Source: Bacteroidota bacterium (GTDB taxonomy: Bacteria > Bacteroidota > Bacteroidia > UKL13-3). From it: a DNA stretch of 64,000 nucleotides. The position numbers and the translations under genes are program-made. Positions 20,031 to 29,277 of this stretch are shown here, piece after piece (the first letter of the stretch is position 1; each line of letters opens with the position of its first letter). Below the pieces are notes generated by a model, which did no database searches, was not told the origin of the DNA, and saw nothing but the letters and a program-made list of their open reading frames with translations. The DNA lies in contig JAIXWD010000016.1 of the NCBI GenBank assembly GCA_027482225.1, forward strand, positions 78,050-142,049, written 5' to 3'.

Positions 20031-21152
20031 TTAATTTACGTGTTCTTTAGATTTTGAAGGATTAACAAATTCTTCTGGTATTAGCTGCCCATTTTCAACT
20101 TCTAAATCTTGAAGTTTGTGGTTAAACATGTAAATCGGTATTTGTGCTAAAATAAGTGCCAACGACCCTACTATAAGTAAAATTACTGTTGTTGTACTGT
20201 CTTGTATTAAAAATGCTATCAATACAAATACCACGTTAGCCAAATACATAATCATAGATACTTCTTTATGGCCTAATCCTATTTTAATTAAGGAATGGTG
20301 AATGTGATTTTTATCTGCTGTAAATGGAGATTGTTTCTTTAGAACGCGCAATACAAAAACCCTCAATGTATCAAATAAAGGCACGATTAATATAGCCACG
20401 GCAATACCAGGAGCCGATTTTATTTTGTATAGATTAACTGCTTCGGGTGCATTAAATTGAATAAATTTAATAGCAAAAATGGAAAGTAAGAAACCAATAC
20501 ACAAGGATCCTGCATCACCCATAAAAATTTTTGCAGGGTTAAAATTGAAAATTAGAAATCCTAATAATGAACCTGCTAAACCAAATGCCAAAATACTCCA
20601 ACCTATTTGATCAATAAAATTAAACCATAGCCCAAATGTAATTGATGTAATAAATCCAATGCCTCCTGCAAGCCCATCAACCCCATCTATCAAATTAAAG
20701 GAATTGGTAACAACTATGATTGTAAATACTGTTAGTGCATAACTAGCCCATATTGGAATAGATTCAATACCAAACAACCCATAAAAATTATTAATCAGAA
20801 TTCCTTCTCCTGCAACCGTGATAACTGTTGCAATTATTTGGGCTGCTAGTTTCTTGTAAGGAGATAAAACAACAATATCGTCTTTTAAACCAGAGAAAAA
20901 TAATATAATAACTGCTGCTTGTAAATATTGTAATCGGGTATCCATTCCTTGGGAAATTCCCCATAGGCTAACAGCAATAGAAAAGCCTGCAATAATGGCT
21001 AAGCCGCCAAGTCTTGGAATCTTATTGGTGTGCAATTTCCTGAAGTCAGGTTTATCGTACAACCCCTTTAACTTGGCTACTGTAATGATGGATGGAATGC
21101 CAAAAATTACTACAAGAAGGGAGGTTAAGAATGCTAATATTATATTCTGCAT
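20031..21152 (-). CDS. MraY/WecA-family undecaprenyl-phosphate glycosyl-1-phosphate transferase
   Basis: KIPRLGGLAIIAGF, NSFNLIDGVDGLAGG, FNFNPAKIFMGDAGSLCIGF, KNHIHHSLIKIGL. Confidence 0.93.
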   Translation of the reverse strand: MQNIILAFLTSLLVVIFGIPSIITVAKLKGLYDKPDFRKLHTNKIPRLGGLAIIAGFSIAVSLWGISQGMDTRLQYLQAAVIILFFSGLKDDIVVLSPYKKLAAQIIATVITVAGEGILINNFYGLFGIESIPIWASYALTVFTIIVVTNSFNLIDGVDGLAGGIGFITSITFGLWFNFIDQIGWSILAFGLAGSLLGFLIFNFNPAKIFMGDAGSLCIGFLLSIFAIKFIQFNAPEAVNLYKIKSAPGIAVAILIVPLFDTLRVFVLRVLKKQSPFTADKNHIHHSLIKIGLGHKEVSMIMYLANVVFVLIAFLIQDSTTTVILLIVGSLALILAQIPIYMFNHKLQDLEVENGQLIPEEFVNPSKSKEHVN

Positions 21153-21257
21153 GAACTAATTAACTAATTAAGTTAATGTTTATTATACTTTCGCAAAGTA
21201 AGTTAAAATTATCAAATAGTTAAATTATATACATTTTAACTGATTTTATTCAACAAT

Positions 21258-21911
21258 TTAAGGTGCCAACCGATTGTGTTTCCAGTCATTTCCGTTTCTA
21301 ACAAACTCAAATCTGTCGTGTAAACGGCTGCTACGGCCTTGCCAAAACTCAATTAAGTTCGGTTCTACTTTATAACCACCCCAATGTTCGGGTCTTTCTG
21401 GTGCTTTTTCATGTAAATTGTTTTTTACTGAACTATAAATCTCCTCCAACACATGTCGGCCTTCTATTACAGTACTTTGTGGTGAGGCTATAGCACCAAT
21501 TTGGCTACTTAATGGTCGCGAATAAAAGTAATTGTCACTCTCCTGTTTTGATATTTTGCTCACTTTTCCTTCAATTCTAATCTGACGTTGTAATTCAAGC
21601 CAACAAAAAACCAATGCCACATTTGGGTTCTGTATAATTTGTTGCCCTTTGTGGCTGTTATAATTGGTAAAAAAAGTAAACCCCGTATCATTAAATCCTT
21701 TTAATAAAACAACCCGTGCACTTGGCGTATTGTCTTGCTTTACTGTGGCTAGGGTCATTGCGTTAGGCTCATTTACATCAGCTTCTAAGGCCTCTTGAAA
21801 CCAAACAGAAAACTGTTTTATAGGATCAGCCAAAACATGAGTTTCGTCAAATTCCTTTAAACTATAATCAACTCTTAATGCTGCAATCTTTTTATTGGTT
21901 AGTTCGTTCAT
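21258..21911 (-). CDS. pdxH: Pyridoxamine 5'-phosphate oxidase
   Basis: MTLATVKQDNTPSARVVLLKGFNDTGFTFFTNYNSHKGQQI; SRPLSSQIGAIASPQS; EFWQGRSSRLHDRFEF. Confidence 0.96.
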   Translation of the reverse strand: MNELTNKKIAALRVDYSLKEFDETHVLADPIKQFSVWFQEALEADVNEPNAMTLATVKQDNTPSARVVLLKGFNDTGFTFFTNYNSHKGQQIIQNPNVALVFCWLELQRQIRIEGKVSKISKQESDNYFYSRPLSSQIGAIASPQSTVIEGRHVLEEIYSSVKNNLHEKAPERPEHWGGYKVEPNLIEFWQGRSSRLHDRFEFVRNGNDWKHNRLAP

Positions 21912-22047
21912 TACCAACTAAATTAACGTGATGTTCAAAAAATATAAATAACTAAACGAATATATTTCGGATAATTACCATGCGAAAGTAATACTTGATG
22001 TAACTGTTTGTTATGATTTTGCGTATATATTTTAAAAAATAAACGTT

Positions 22048-22626
22048 TTGAAGATAAAGCAAGTAAAAAAAGTGTTTCAAAATCCTACCCGAGGTAGTTT
22101 GCTGGTTAGTGAACCCTTTTTAGAGGACATTAATTTCAGGCGATCAGTTGTGATTATTGCTGAACATACTGACTTTGGTGCTGTGGGATTTATTTTAAAT
22201 AAGCCGCTAGATATGCTAACTGGTGAAATTGCTCCTGACTTATTGCAGTATGAGTTTCCTGTATTTCATGGTGGTCCGCTTGAGCCTAATTCGCTACATT
22301 TTATTCATAAACATGGCGATGAAATACCCGGTAGCATGCAAATATTACCTAATATATATTGGGGTGGTGATATAAGTTATGTAAGTAATCTAATTGAAAC
22401 GGGTACAGCAGAGGTTAATGATTTTAGATTTTTTTTAGGGTACAGTGGTTGGGAGCCAGATCAAATAAACGAGGAAATAGAAGAGAAGTCATGGTGGGTT
22501 ACTTTGGCAGATGAGTCAATAATTTTTGATGATGACATGGAAAACATGTGGGGCAATGTGGTTAAGCTATTAGGCGAAGATTTTGCCCCTATGGCAAATT
22601 CTCCTGAGGATTTAAGTTGGAATTAG
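22048..22626 (+). CDS. YqgE/AlgH family protein
   Basis: PTRGSLLVSEPFLEDINFRRSVVIIAEHTDFGAVGFILNKPL; FHGGPLEPNSLHFIH; TTG start. Confidence 0.93.
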   Translation: MKIKQVKKVFQNPTRGSLLVSEPFLEDINFRRSVVIIAEHTDFGAVGFILNKPLDMLTGEIAPDLLQYEFPVFHGGPLEPNSLHFIHKHGDEIPGSMQILPNIYWGGDISYVSNLIETGTAEVNDFRFFLGYSGWEPDQINEEIEEKSWWVTLADESIIFDDDMENMWGNVVKLLGEDFAPMANSPEDLSWN

Positions 22627-22632
22627 AATTAT

Positions 22633-22676
22633 TTCCTCATAAAAAAAGCGCTTAAAAGCGCTTTTTTTATGAGGAA
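22633..22676. terminator. Bidirectional terminator, perfect 21-bp inverted repeat
   Basis: ttcctcataaaaaaagcgctt-aa-aagcgctttttttatgaggaa between convergent genes. Confidence 0.85.
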
Positions 22677-22683
22677 TAGTTTA

Positions 22684-23481
22684 TTACCGCGTAATGGTTA
22701 TTAGTTTGTTACCTACCTTAACCGTATAAGTGTTATCGCAAGTTCCCGATCCGTAATTTATAATTCGTACTTGCTTACCTTGTGGTGTTAACTCAATTTC
22801 ACCTGCAGTTAGGCGATATTGGCAACTTAAATCAAAACGAAGTGCTTGGGTAATATTAGCCGTGTAGCTTAATCCATTTGCATTTACTCCGTTGGCTGTT
22901 CCTGTAATTAAATATACATCATCAGTTGGTGTAATTGTATTTTCTCCAGCAATCCATTCTCTGGTGCGCGTTGAGTTCCATGTTCTGCTTTTGCCATCAA
23001 CAGTTGTTATTTTACTACCAGAAACACTTATACTGTATACTAGGTTTCCACTGGCATTGCGCCCTTGGTTTGTTAACGTCTTAGTGCCTTCAATTTTGTT
23101 CCCATTTTGAAAAAAATTATCTGTAGTTATGGTTATTACAGTTCCTACACTACGGTATCTGCCAGTCCAAGTAACTATTAATTTACCAGAACGTTGTTTG
23201 CCATCATTACAAATAGTTCCTGTGCCATAGTCTATTGTCATTACCCTTGGATTTGATGTGCTGTCAATAATTACAGTTGGCCCTGCTTTTCCTAATTTAT
23301 TGTTTGCTGCTGCTTCATCTACTTGCTTTAGCTCATCATTAATTTGATTGTCGGCTAAATAGTTGTCTGTTGAACTTTGTGTTTCCAGATCAATTCCATC
23401 TGTACTGTCTTTTTTACATGATGCAAAACTAAGCGCTAAACCTATTAAGGTAATGGCTGCTAAAAACGTTATTTTTTTCAT
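22684..23481 (-). CDS. Hypothetical lipoprotein
   Basis: MKKITFLAAITLIGLALSFASCKKDSTDG lipobox; beta-rich repeats of Thr/Asn. Confidence 0.75.
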   Translation of the reverse strand: MKKITFLAAITLIGLALSFASCKKDSTDGIDLETQSSTDNYLADNQINDELKQVDEAAANNKLGKAGPTVIIDSTSNPRVMTIDYGTGTICNDGKQRSGKLIVTWTGRYRSVGTVITITTDNFFQNGNKIEGTKTLTNQGRNASGNLVYSISVSGSKITTVDGKSRTWNSTRTREWIAGENTITPTDDVYLITGTANGVNANGLSYTANITQALRFDLSCQYRLTAGEIELTPQGKQVRIINYGSGTCDNTYTVKVGNKLITITR

Positions 23482-23532
23482 GTTATGTTAATTTAAGTGC
23501 TTATAAGATGTATTAAAATATTAAAGGTTTAA

Positions 23533-24726
23533 TCAAAGATAAAACTTGTTTAGGTTATTTACAATAATTTGGCAAGCCTGTTTTATTTGTACAGGGGTAA
23601 TAATAAGTGGTGGGGATAACCGCATGCAGTTGGTGGCAAATAAAAACCAATCTGTAATCAGTCCATCTGCTATGCAACCATCAATTACTTTTTTATTAAA
23701 TTCAAAGCTCTCCAGCTCTAAAGCCAACATCAAACCTTTACCGTTTATTTTTTTTATTGCTGGATGAACCAGAAGTGAACGGAACAATTGTTCTTTTTCG
23801 GCTACTTCACTTATCCAACTATTTGTAATTAATTCCTCAATTCCGGCAATTGCTCCTGCACATATTACGGGATGTCCGCCAAAGGTAGTAATATGGCCAA
23901 GTATCGGATTTTCGGCTAAAGTCATCATCATGTTATGCGAAGCCACAAAAGCGCCCATTGGCATGCCTGCTCCTAATGCTTTTCCAAGCAATAAAATATC
24001 AGGTACAACACCGCTGTGTTCAAAAGCAAACATTTTTCCGGTACGACCCATACCTGTTTGTATCTCATCAAAAATAAGCAAAACGCAATGTGCATCACAT
24101 TTATCTCGTAGTGCTTTTAAAAAAGTTTCGTCAGTTGGTAAATAACCTGCTTCGCCACGCACAACTTCAATAATTACACAAGCTGTTTTATGGGTGATGT
24201 TTTCTAATTCCGTTATATTCCCGTTTGTTAAAAAACGTACATCAGGCAACAATGGGCGAAATGCATTTTTGTATTCCTCTTCACTATTTAAACTTAAAGC
24301 CGCATGTGTACTGCCGTGGTAGGCATGTTTAAAAGCAATAATCTCACTACGTTTGGTTACGCGTTTCGCTAGTTTTAAAGCGCCATCAGTGGCTTCGGCA
24401 CCAGAGTTTACAAAGTATACACTATTTAAGGAATCGGGTAGGAGCGATGTTAATTTTTGTGCCAACTGCACTTGTGGTGCTTGTACATATTCGCCATACA
24501 CCATTAGGTGCATGTATTTATCTATCTGGGTTTTTAAGGCTTGATTTACATTTGCATTGCCATGCCCCAAACTACTTACGCTAATGCCCGAAATTAAATC
24601 AATAAATGGTTTGTTGTTTTTATCGTACAAGTAAATTCCTTCGGCTCTTTCAAACTCAAGCAATAACGGGAAGCGTGTTGTTTGTGCCTGATGCTGTAAA
24701 AATAATTCTCGGTTACTGATGTGCAT
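23533..24726 (-). CDS. Class III PLP-dependent aminotransferase (acetylornithine transaminase-like)
   Basis: PFIDLISGISVSSLGHGNANVNQAL; YFVNSGAEATDGALKLAKRVTKRSEIIAFKHAYHGSTHAAL; LLIFDEIQTGMGRTGKMFAFEHSGVVPDILLLGKALGAGMPMGAF. Confidence 0.92.
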   Translation of the reverse strand: MHISNRELFLQHQAQTTRFPLLLEFERAEGIYLYDKNNKPFIDLISGISVSSLGHGNANVNQALKTQIDKYMHLMVYGEYVQAPQVQLAQKLTSLLPDSLNSVYFVNSGAEATDGALKLAKRVTKRSEIIAFKHAYHGSTHAALSLNSEEEYKNAFRPLLPDVRFLTNGNITELENITHKTACVIIEVVRGEAGYLPTDETFLKALRDKCDAHCVLLIFDEIQTGMGRTGKMFAFEHSGVVPDILLLGKALGAGMPMGAFVASHNMMMTLAENPILGHITTFGGHPVICAGAIAGIEELITNSWISEVAEKEQLFRSLLVHPAIKKINGKGLMLALELESFEFNKKVIDGCIADGLITDWFLFATNCMRLSPPLIITPVQIKQACQIIVNNLNKFYL

Positions 24727-24772
24727 GATACAAATATGCGGTAATATTCTAATTTTAGCTAAATTCGTGATC

Positions 24773-24919
24773 GTGCAAAAAACAACTAAACGCATATTAA
24801 CAACCGAAGAAGAACGACTTGAAAAACTTTTGGCCACCACACCAACCGAGCGTTTTAGGTTAATGATTAATTTGTTTAAGTTTAATCAGAAATTAAAGCT
24901 TGCTAATCAACCAAAATAA
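24773..24919 (+). CDS. Small hypothetical protein upstream of nucleotidyltransferase remnant
   Basis: (V)QKTTKRILTTEEERLEKLLATTPTERFRLMINLFKFNQKLKLANQPK; 9 nt before the nucleotidyltransferase reading frame; GTG start assumed. Confidence 0.5.
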   Translation: MQKTTKRILTTEEERLEKLLATTPTERFRLMINLFKFNQKLKLANQPK

Positions 24920-24928
24920 TTTAAAGCT

Positions 24929-25404
24929 TTGGATTTATTTGAAGAAGAACTTGTAAACCTTTTCGGTGCGTTTCAATCAACCAACTTAGCCTACATTATA
25001 TGGTTGGAGGATTTGCAACTAACCTGCATGGATTTAGTCGTTTTACTGCCGATTTAGATATTTGGATTAAAGAAACTCCCGAAAACAAACACAATTATAG
25101 AAAAGCGATTGCAATTGCCGGTTATGGTGATTTTCCTATGTACGAAACTATGGAGTTTGTTCCGGATTGGACAACCTTGTCTTTAAACAATGGGATGGAG
25201 TTAGACATCATGACTTTTATGGCAAATTATACCCCGGCTAATTTTGATGAGTGTTATGTATTAGCACCAATCATGAATATTTTAGATAATGATGTTCGTG
25301 TATTGCATATCAATCATCTAATTGCAGAAAAAACTAAACTATGCAGGCCAAAAGATTTAATTGATTTGGAATAGTTAGAGAAAATTCGTTCTAGTCAAAA
25401 ATAG
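24929..25404 (+). pseudogene. Nucleotidyltransferase-like gene (DUF6036/AbiEii-type fold suspected), frameshifted and prematurely stopped
   Basis: Frame A: LDLFEEELVNLFGAFQSTNLAYII; frame B from 25000: MVGGFATNLHGFSRFTADLDIWI...LIDLE*LEKIRSSQK*. The two halves join as a typical N-terminus (..YIMVGGFATNLHG) only if 2 nt are removed at ~24,998-25,001; TAG at 25372-25374. Confidence 0.7.
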
Positions 25405-25480
25405 TCAATTATACATTTGTGCTGCCAATAGCTAAAGCCATAAGTTCAGTTATCTTTGCTGCTCAACCTTATTTTATCAT

Positions 25481-26617
25481 ATGTCGTTTGCAGCGCTTGG
25501 TTTAAACCGCGATTTACTTTACGCATTAGAAAAACAAATCTATACTACACCATATCCAATACAATCTGAAGCTATACCTGTTATTTTAGCAGGTAAGGAT
25601 GTGTTGGGCATTGCACAAACAGGTTCGGGTAAAACAGCTAGTTACGTGTTGCCAACTTTGCAATTGCTGCAAAGCAAACCCATCTGTCAAAATAGGTATA
25701 TCAATACTTTAGTTTTAGTACCAACGCGTGAGTTAGCCATACAAGTTCAAAAAGTATATAAATCGTTTAGCGATAAACTAGAACAACCCATTAAAACATT
25801 AGCTGTGTATGGTGGTGCTTCTATTAACCCACAAATGATGGATATGAATAAAGTTGAAGTTTTGGTAGCTACACCTGGACGTTTATTGGAGTTGGTAGAA
25901 AAAAAAGCTGTTTTTTTAAGTGCGGTTGATGTGTTGGTGCTTGATGAAGCTGATAAAATGTTGAACCTTGGTTTTAAAGAGGAGATGACTATGGTGTTGG
26001 GTTTATTGCCTATTAAACGTCAGAATTTACTTTTTTCGGCCACCTTAAGTACCGATTTAAGCAGCATAAAAGATGTGCTGCTAAATCATCCTTTTACAAT
26101 TGAAATTGTTGAAAAGACTCACAACATTGAACTGATTAATCAATTGTCTTATGCGGTTGAAGAAGAACTTAAAGGGCCGTTGTTGCGCTATTTAATTAAG
26201 CTACATCAAATAGAACAAGTGCTGGTGTTTACTTCATCTGTTCACAAGGCCGATATGGTGACAGATAAATTAAATGCAAACGGAATAAAAGCGATGGCCA
26301 TGCACAGTAAAAAAAGTCAGGGGGCACGTGAACAAGCGTTGTTAAAATTTAAAAATGGTGTTGTGCAAGTATTAGTAGCAACCGATTTAATGGGGCGCGG
26401 AATTGATATTCCTTTCTTGCCATTTGTCATCAATTACGAATTACCTCGCTCGCCTAAGGATTATATACACCGTATTGGCCGCACGGGTAGGGCAGAGCAT
26501 GCCGGAACTGCTATAAGTTTTATAACTTCCGATGATGCGCATCATTTTGGTGTAATACAAAAGAAAATGAAAAAGCGTGTGGAGTTGTTGGATAGCGATG
26601 GATTGAAACTGTTTTGA
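25481..26617 (+). CDS. DEAD/DEAH box ATP-dependent RNA helicase
   Basis: GIAQTGSGKTASYVLP, PTRELAIQV, VLDEADKML, LLFSATL, HRIGRTGRAEHAG. Confidence 0.95.
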   Translation: MSFAALGLNRDLLYALEKQIYTTPYPIQSEAIPVILAGKDVLGIAQTGSGKTASYVLPTLQLLQSKPICQNRYINTLVLVPTRELAIQVQKVYKSFSDKLEQPIKTLAVYGGASINPQMMDMNKVEVLVATPGRLLELVEKKAVFLSAVDVLVLDEADKMLNLGFKEEMTMVLGLLPIKRQNLLFSATLSTDLSSIKDVLLNHPFTIEIVEKTHNIELINQLSYAVEEELKGPLLRYLIKLHQIEQVLVFTSSVHKADMVTDKLNANGIKAMAMHSKKSQGAREQALLKFKNGVVQVLVATDLMGRGIDIPFLPFVINYELPRSPKDYIHRIGRTGRAEHAGTAISFITSDDAHHFGVIQKKMKKRVELLDSDGLKLF

Positions 26618-26632
26618 TGATGAGCTGATCCA

Positions 26633-27331
26633 TTAACAAATAAGCAATAAACGGCACTCCCCATCTTTTTCTTTTGGTGCACGATGCACACATGGCTGAA
26701 CTTTACTCTGAGGATGATCTACAGCTAAACGCCACAAGTTGCCAATTCCCAAATTAATGGTTTGTGCATTTGGTTTAGGTTGATAATGCAAATCAAAAAA
26801 AGCTTCATTTAAATAGGTTTCAAATGCCTCGTTTGTACCATTAAATGCCACACTTAGCTGATTACGAATTTCCGGTATTTGAATTTTTTGTATGGCTTGT
26901 ACATTGGGTAAAATTTCACTGGCTTGGCCATATTAAGTGCATAAAAAAGTATCGGTTGGCACAGGCGAACGATCCACATGAAACGAATACACATCAGTTG
27001 GTATTAAAGGATGCGTATCGTCCCTATCGTAGTTTTTAATTAAGTTAAGGGTTGGTTGTGCACCATGTGCTTTTAACAATTCCCAATCGGCTAAAATGGT
27101 TTGGCATGCTAAGTTACCTTGTTCACTTAACTCTAATGCAATCAGTTCGTCTGGTTCAATGGATGTAATGTTTTCTCTAGGCTTAATTTTTTCATTAATT
27201 TCAAAGAAATCACCCTCTATTACACGCTGCCAACATAACGCATTGATTTTGCCCACAAAAGAAGTATCCACCAACTCTTTAAATGTAGCAACAAGTTGTA
27301 TTTGGTTATTTGCGTGTGTTAAATCTATCAT
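26633..27331 (-). pseudogene. DUF1826-like gene interrupted by one in-frame stop
   Basis: 233 codons in one frame: MIDLTHANNQIQLVATFKELVDTSFV...SFHVDRSPVPTDTFLCT * YGQASEILPNVQAIQKIQIPEIRNQLSVAFNGTNEAFETYLNEAFFDLHYQPKPNAQTINLGIGNLWRLAVDHPQSKVQPCVHRAPKEKDGECRLLLIC; TAA at 26933-26935 is the only interruption. Confidence 0.75.
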
Positions 27332-27698
27332 GGGTTAAACGAATGGATGTTTTAAAATTGGGCCAACTTATTTATCTGCGAAACTCAAAACCTATTTTGT
27401 TTCGCTTTTATTTATTTAGTTTTAATTGATCAAATGGGCTAGTTATTTTGCCCAAATACTCGGTACTTAAATACTTGTAAATTTTGGTTGTATTAGGCTT
27501 TTGAGTTTTGTAATACACTACTAAATAAAACTATTGTGTTGGCAATTTAAAAATCATTATTAAATGAAGTTAATTATTTTATAATAAGTTAAACTCGGCA
27601 TAAGGTTTTCAGCAGTTACAAGCGAGGGTTGGCATTCTGATTAGGCGTTAAACGTTTATATTGAAGCTATACTTTACCTAAGGGTAAGCCCCAAAAAT

Positions 27699-27734
27699 AA
27701 AAACGCCACTCCAAATAATTGAAATGGTGTTTTT
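27699..27734 (-). terminator. Terminator-like hairpin downstream of DHS-like gene
   Basis: aaaaacgccactccaa...ttgaaatggtgttttt with GU pairs. Confidence 0.5.
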
Positions 27735-27754
27735 AAGTATAAAAGGTACATAAA

Positions 27755-28729
27755 TTACCAGCCTAAAATCCAAGCAAACATTAATGGTGCTACAATGGTA
27801 GCATCACTTTCTACAATAAACTTTGGTGTATGTATATCTAATTTACCCCAAGTAATTTTTTCATTCGGTACTGCACCAGAGTATGAACCGTATGAAGTGG
27901 TTGAATCGCTAATTTGGCAGAAGTAACTCCAAAACGGAATGTTTTCCATTTCCATATCTTGGTATAACATAGGCACTACGCAAATAGGGAAATCGCCTGC
28001 TATACCGCCACCAATTTGAAAAAAACCTAAGCCTTTGCCTTCACTGTTTTTTACATACCAATCGGCTAACCAAGCCATATACTCAATACCACTTTTCATG
28101 GTGCTGGCTTTAATTTCGTTTTTAATTACATAGCTCGCAAAAATGTTACCCATGGTGCTATCTTCCCAACCCGGAACTACAATGGGTAAATTGCGCTCGG
28201 CTGCTGCCAACATCCACGAGTTTTTAGGGTCAATTTCGTAGTATTGTGCTAGCTCGCCACTATTTAAAATTTTGTACATAAACTCGTGTGGAAAATAACG
28301 CTCGCCCACGTTATCTGCATCTTTCCATATTTTATGAATGTGCTTTTGTAACCTACGGAAAGCTTCTTCTTCAGGTATACATGTATCGGTTACACGGTTA
28401 TAATGGTTTTCTAATAAATCCCACTCGTCTTGCGGTGAAAGATCGCGATAGTTTGGCACACGCTTGTAATGGCTGTGTGCAACTAGGTTCATAATATCCT
28501 CTTCAAGGTTGGCGCCAGTGCAACTAATAATATCTACCTTGCCTTGGCGTATCATTTCGGCCAACGATTTGCCTAACTCGGCAGTACTCATGGCACCGGC
28601 AAGTGTAACCATCATTTTGCCACCCTCAGTAAGGTGTGTTTCGTATCCTTTGGCAGCATCAACCAATGCAGCAGCATTAAAATGCTTGTAGTGGGTTTCA
28701 ATAAATTGAGATATGGGTCCTTTAGTCAT
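27755..28729 (-). CDS. Deoxyhypusine synthase family protein
   Basis: MMVTLAGAMSTAELGKSLAEMIRQGKVDIISCTGANLEED; SYSGAVPNEKITWGKLDIHTPKFIVESDATIVAPLMFA with conserved WGK lysine context. Confidence 0.9.
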   Translation of the reverse strand: MTKGPISQFIETHYKHFNAAALVDAAKGYETHLTEGGKMMVTLAGAMSTAELGKSLAEMIRQGKVDIISCTGANLEEDIMNLVAHSHYKRVPNYRDLSPQDEWDLLENHYNRVTDTCIPEEEAFRRLQKHIHKIWKDADNVGERYFPHEFMYKILNSGELAQYYEIDPKNSWMLAAAERNLPIVVPGWEDSTMGNIFASYVIKNEIKASTMKSGIEYMAWLADWYVKNSEGKGLGFFQIGGGIAGDFPICVVPMLYQDMEMENIPFWSYFCQISDSTTSYGSYSGAVPNEKITWGKLDIHTPKFIVESDATIVAPLMFAWILGW

Positions 28730-28777
28730 TTCCTGTAAATTTTGGGCAAATATAGCTGTACCGGGTTAATTAAAAAC

Positions 28778-28808
28778 AAAAAAGGAAACCAAACTTGGTT
28801 TCCTTTTT
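28778..28808. terminator. Hairpin terminator
   Basis: aaaaaaggaaacca-aact-tggtttccttttt. Confidence 0.75.
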
Positions 28809-28816
28809 AAGTGTTG

Positions 28817-29266
28817 CTATTCTTTATGCCTTTTATCTTTTATTTTTTTGAGTAGTTGTATTTTAAATTCTTGCTCAATGCTCAGTAGTTTTGCAACTTT
28901 AACTGTGGGTAATATCTTTTTAAACTCGGGTATGTATTTTTTTATCGCATCAATCTCTATTTGCTTAAGCAACAACTGTTCATTAATGTATTTATCGGCC
29001 TCTTGCTCATTTGGTTTAGCTTTTAGTTTAAACGCTTTGGTTAGCTCACGTTGTTTTCTTCTTACTGTTTTTATCTCTTGCTCAAACTTATTGTAAATGG
29101 GCCAAAATAATTCTGCTTCTTTACTTGTAAGTGCTAGTTTCTCTGTAATAAACCCAATTTTTAGCACTTCTATTTTTTCGTGTTTCGTTTCTTCATTATC
29201 ATCGGTTTGTTGCGCTAATAGGCTCAATCCCATGCTTAAGAACAATATCAATAATATTTTTTTCAT
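28817..29266 (-). CDS. Secreted Spy/CpxP-like hypothetical protein
   Basis: Signal peptide; AELFWPIYNKFEQEIKTVRRKQRELTKAFKLK; third gene of an ECF sigma operon. Confidence 0.6.
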   Translation of the reverse strand: MKKILLILFLSMGLSLLAQQTDDNEETKHEKIEVLKIGFITEKLALTSKEAELFWPIYNKFEQEIKTVRRKQRELTKAFKLKAKPNEQEADKYINEQLLLKQIEIDAIKKYIPEFKKILPTVKVAKLLSIEQEFKIQLLKKIKDKRHKE

Positions 29267-29277
29267 GTTGGTTAATG

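Noticed and set aside
24990-25010. Programmed ribosomal frameshift in the nucleotidyltransferase
   Set aside because: No slippery heptamer, and a second lesion (TAG at 25,372) points to decay.
26933-26935. Programmed stop-codon recoding (selenocysteine or pyrrolysine)
   Set aside because: The codon is TAA, not TGA/TAG, and no recoding structure was evident; nonsense mutation or error is simpler.
27590-27680. attC-like or tRNA-like stretch (attaggcgttaaacg...)
   Set aside because: No paired R/L boxes, integrase or cloverleaf could be drawn by eye.
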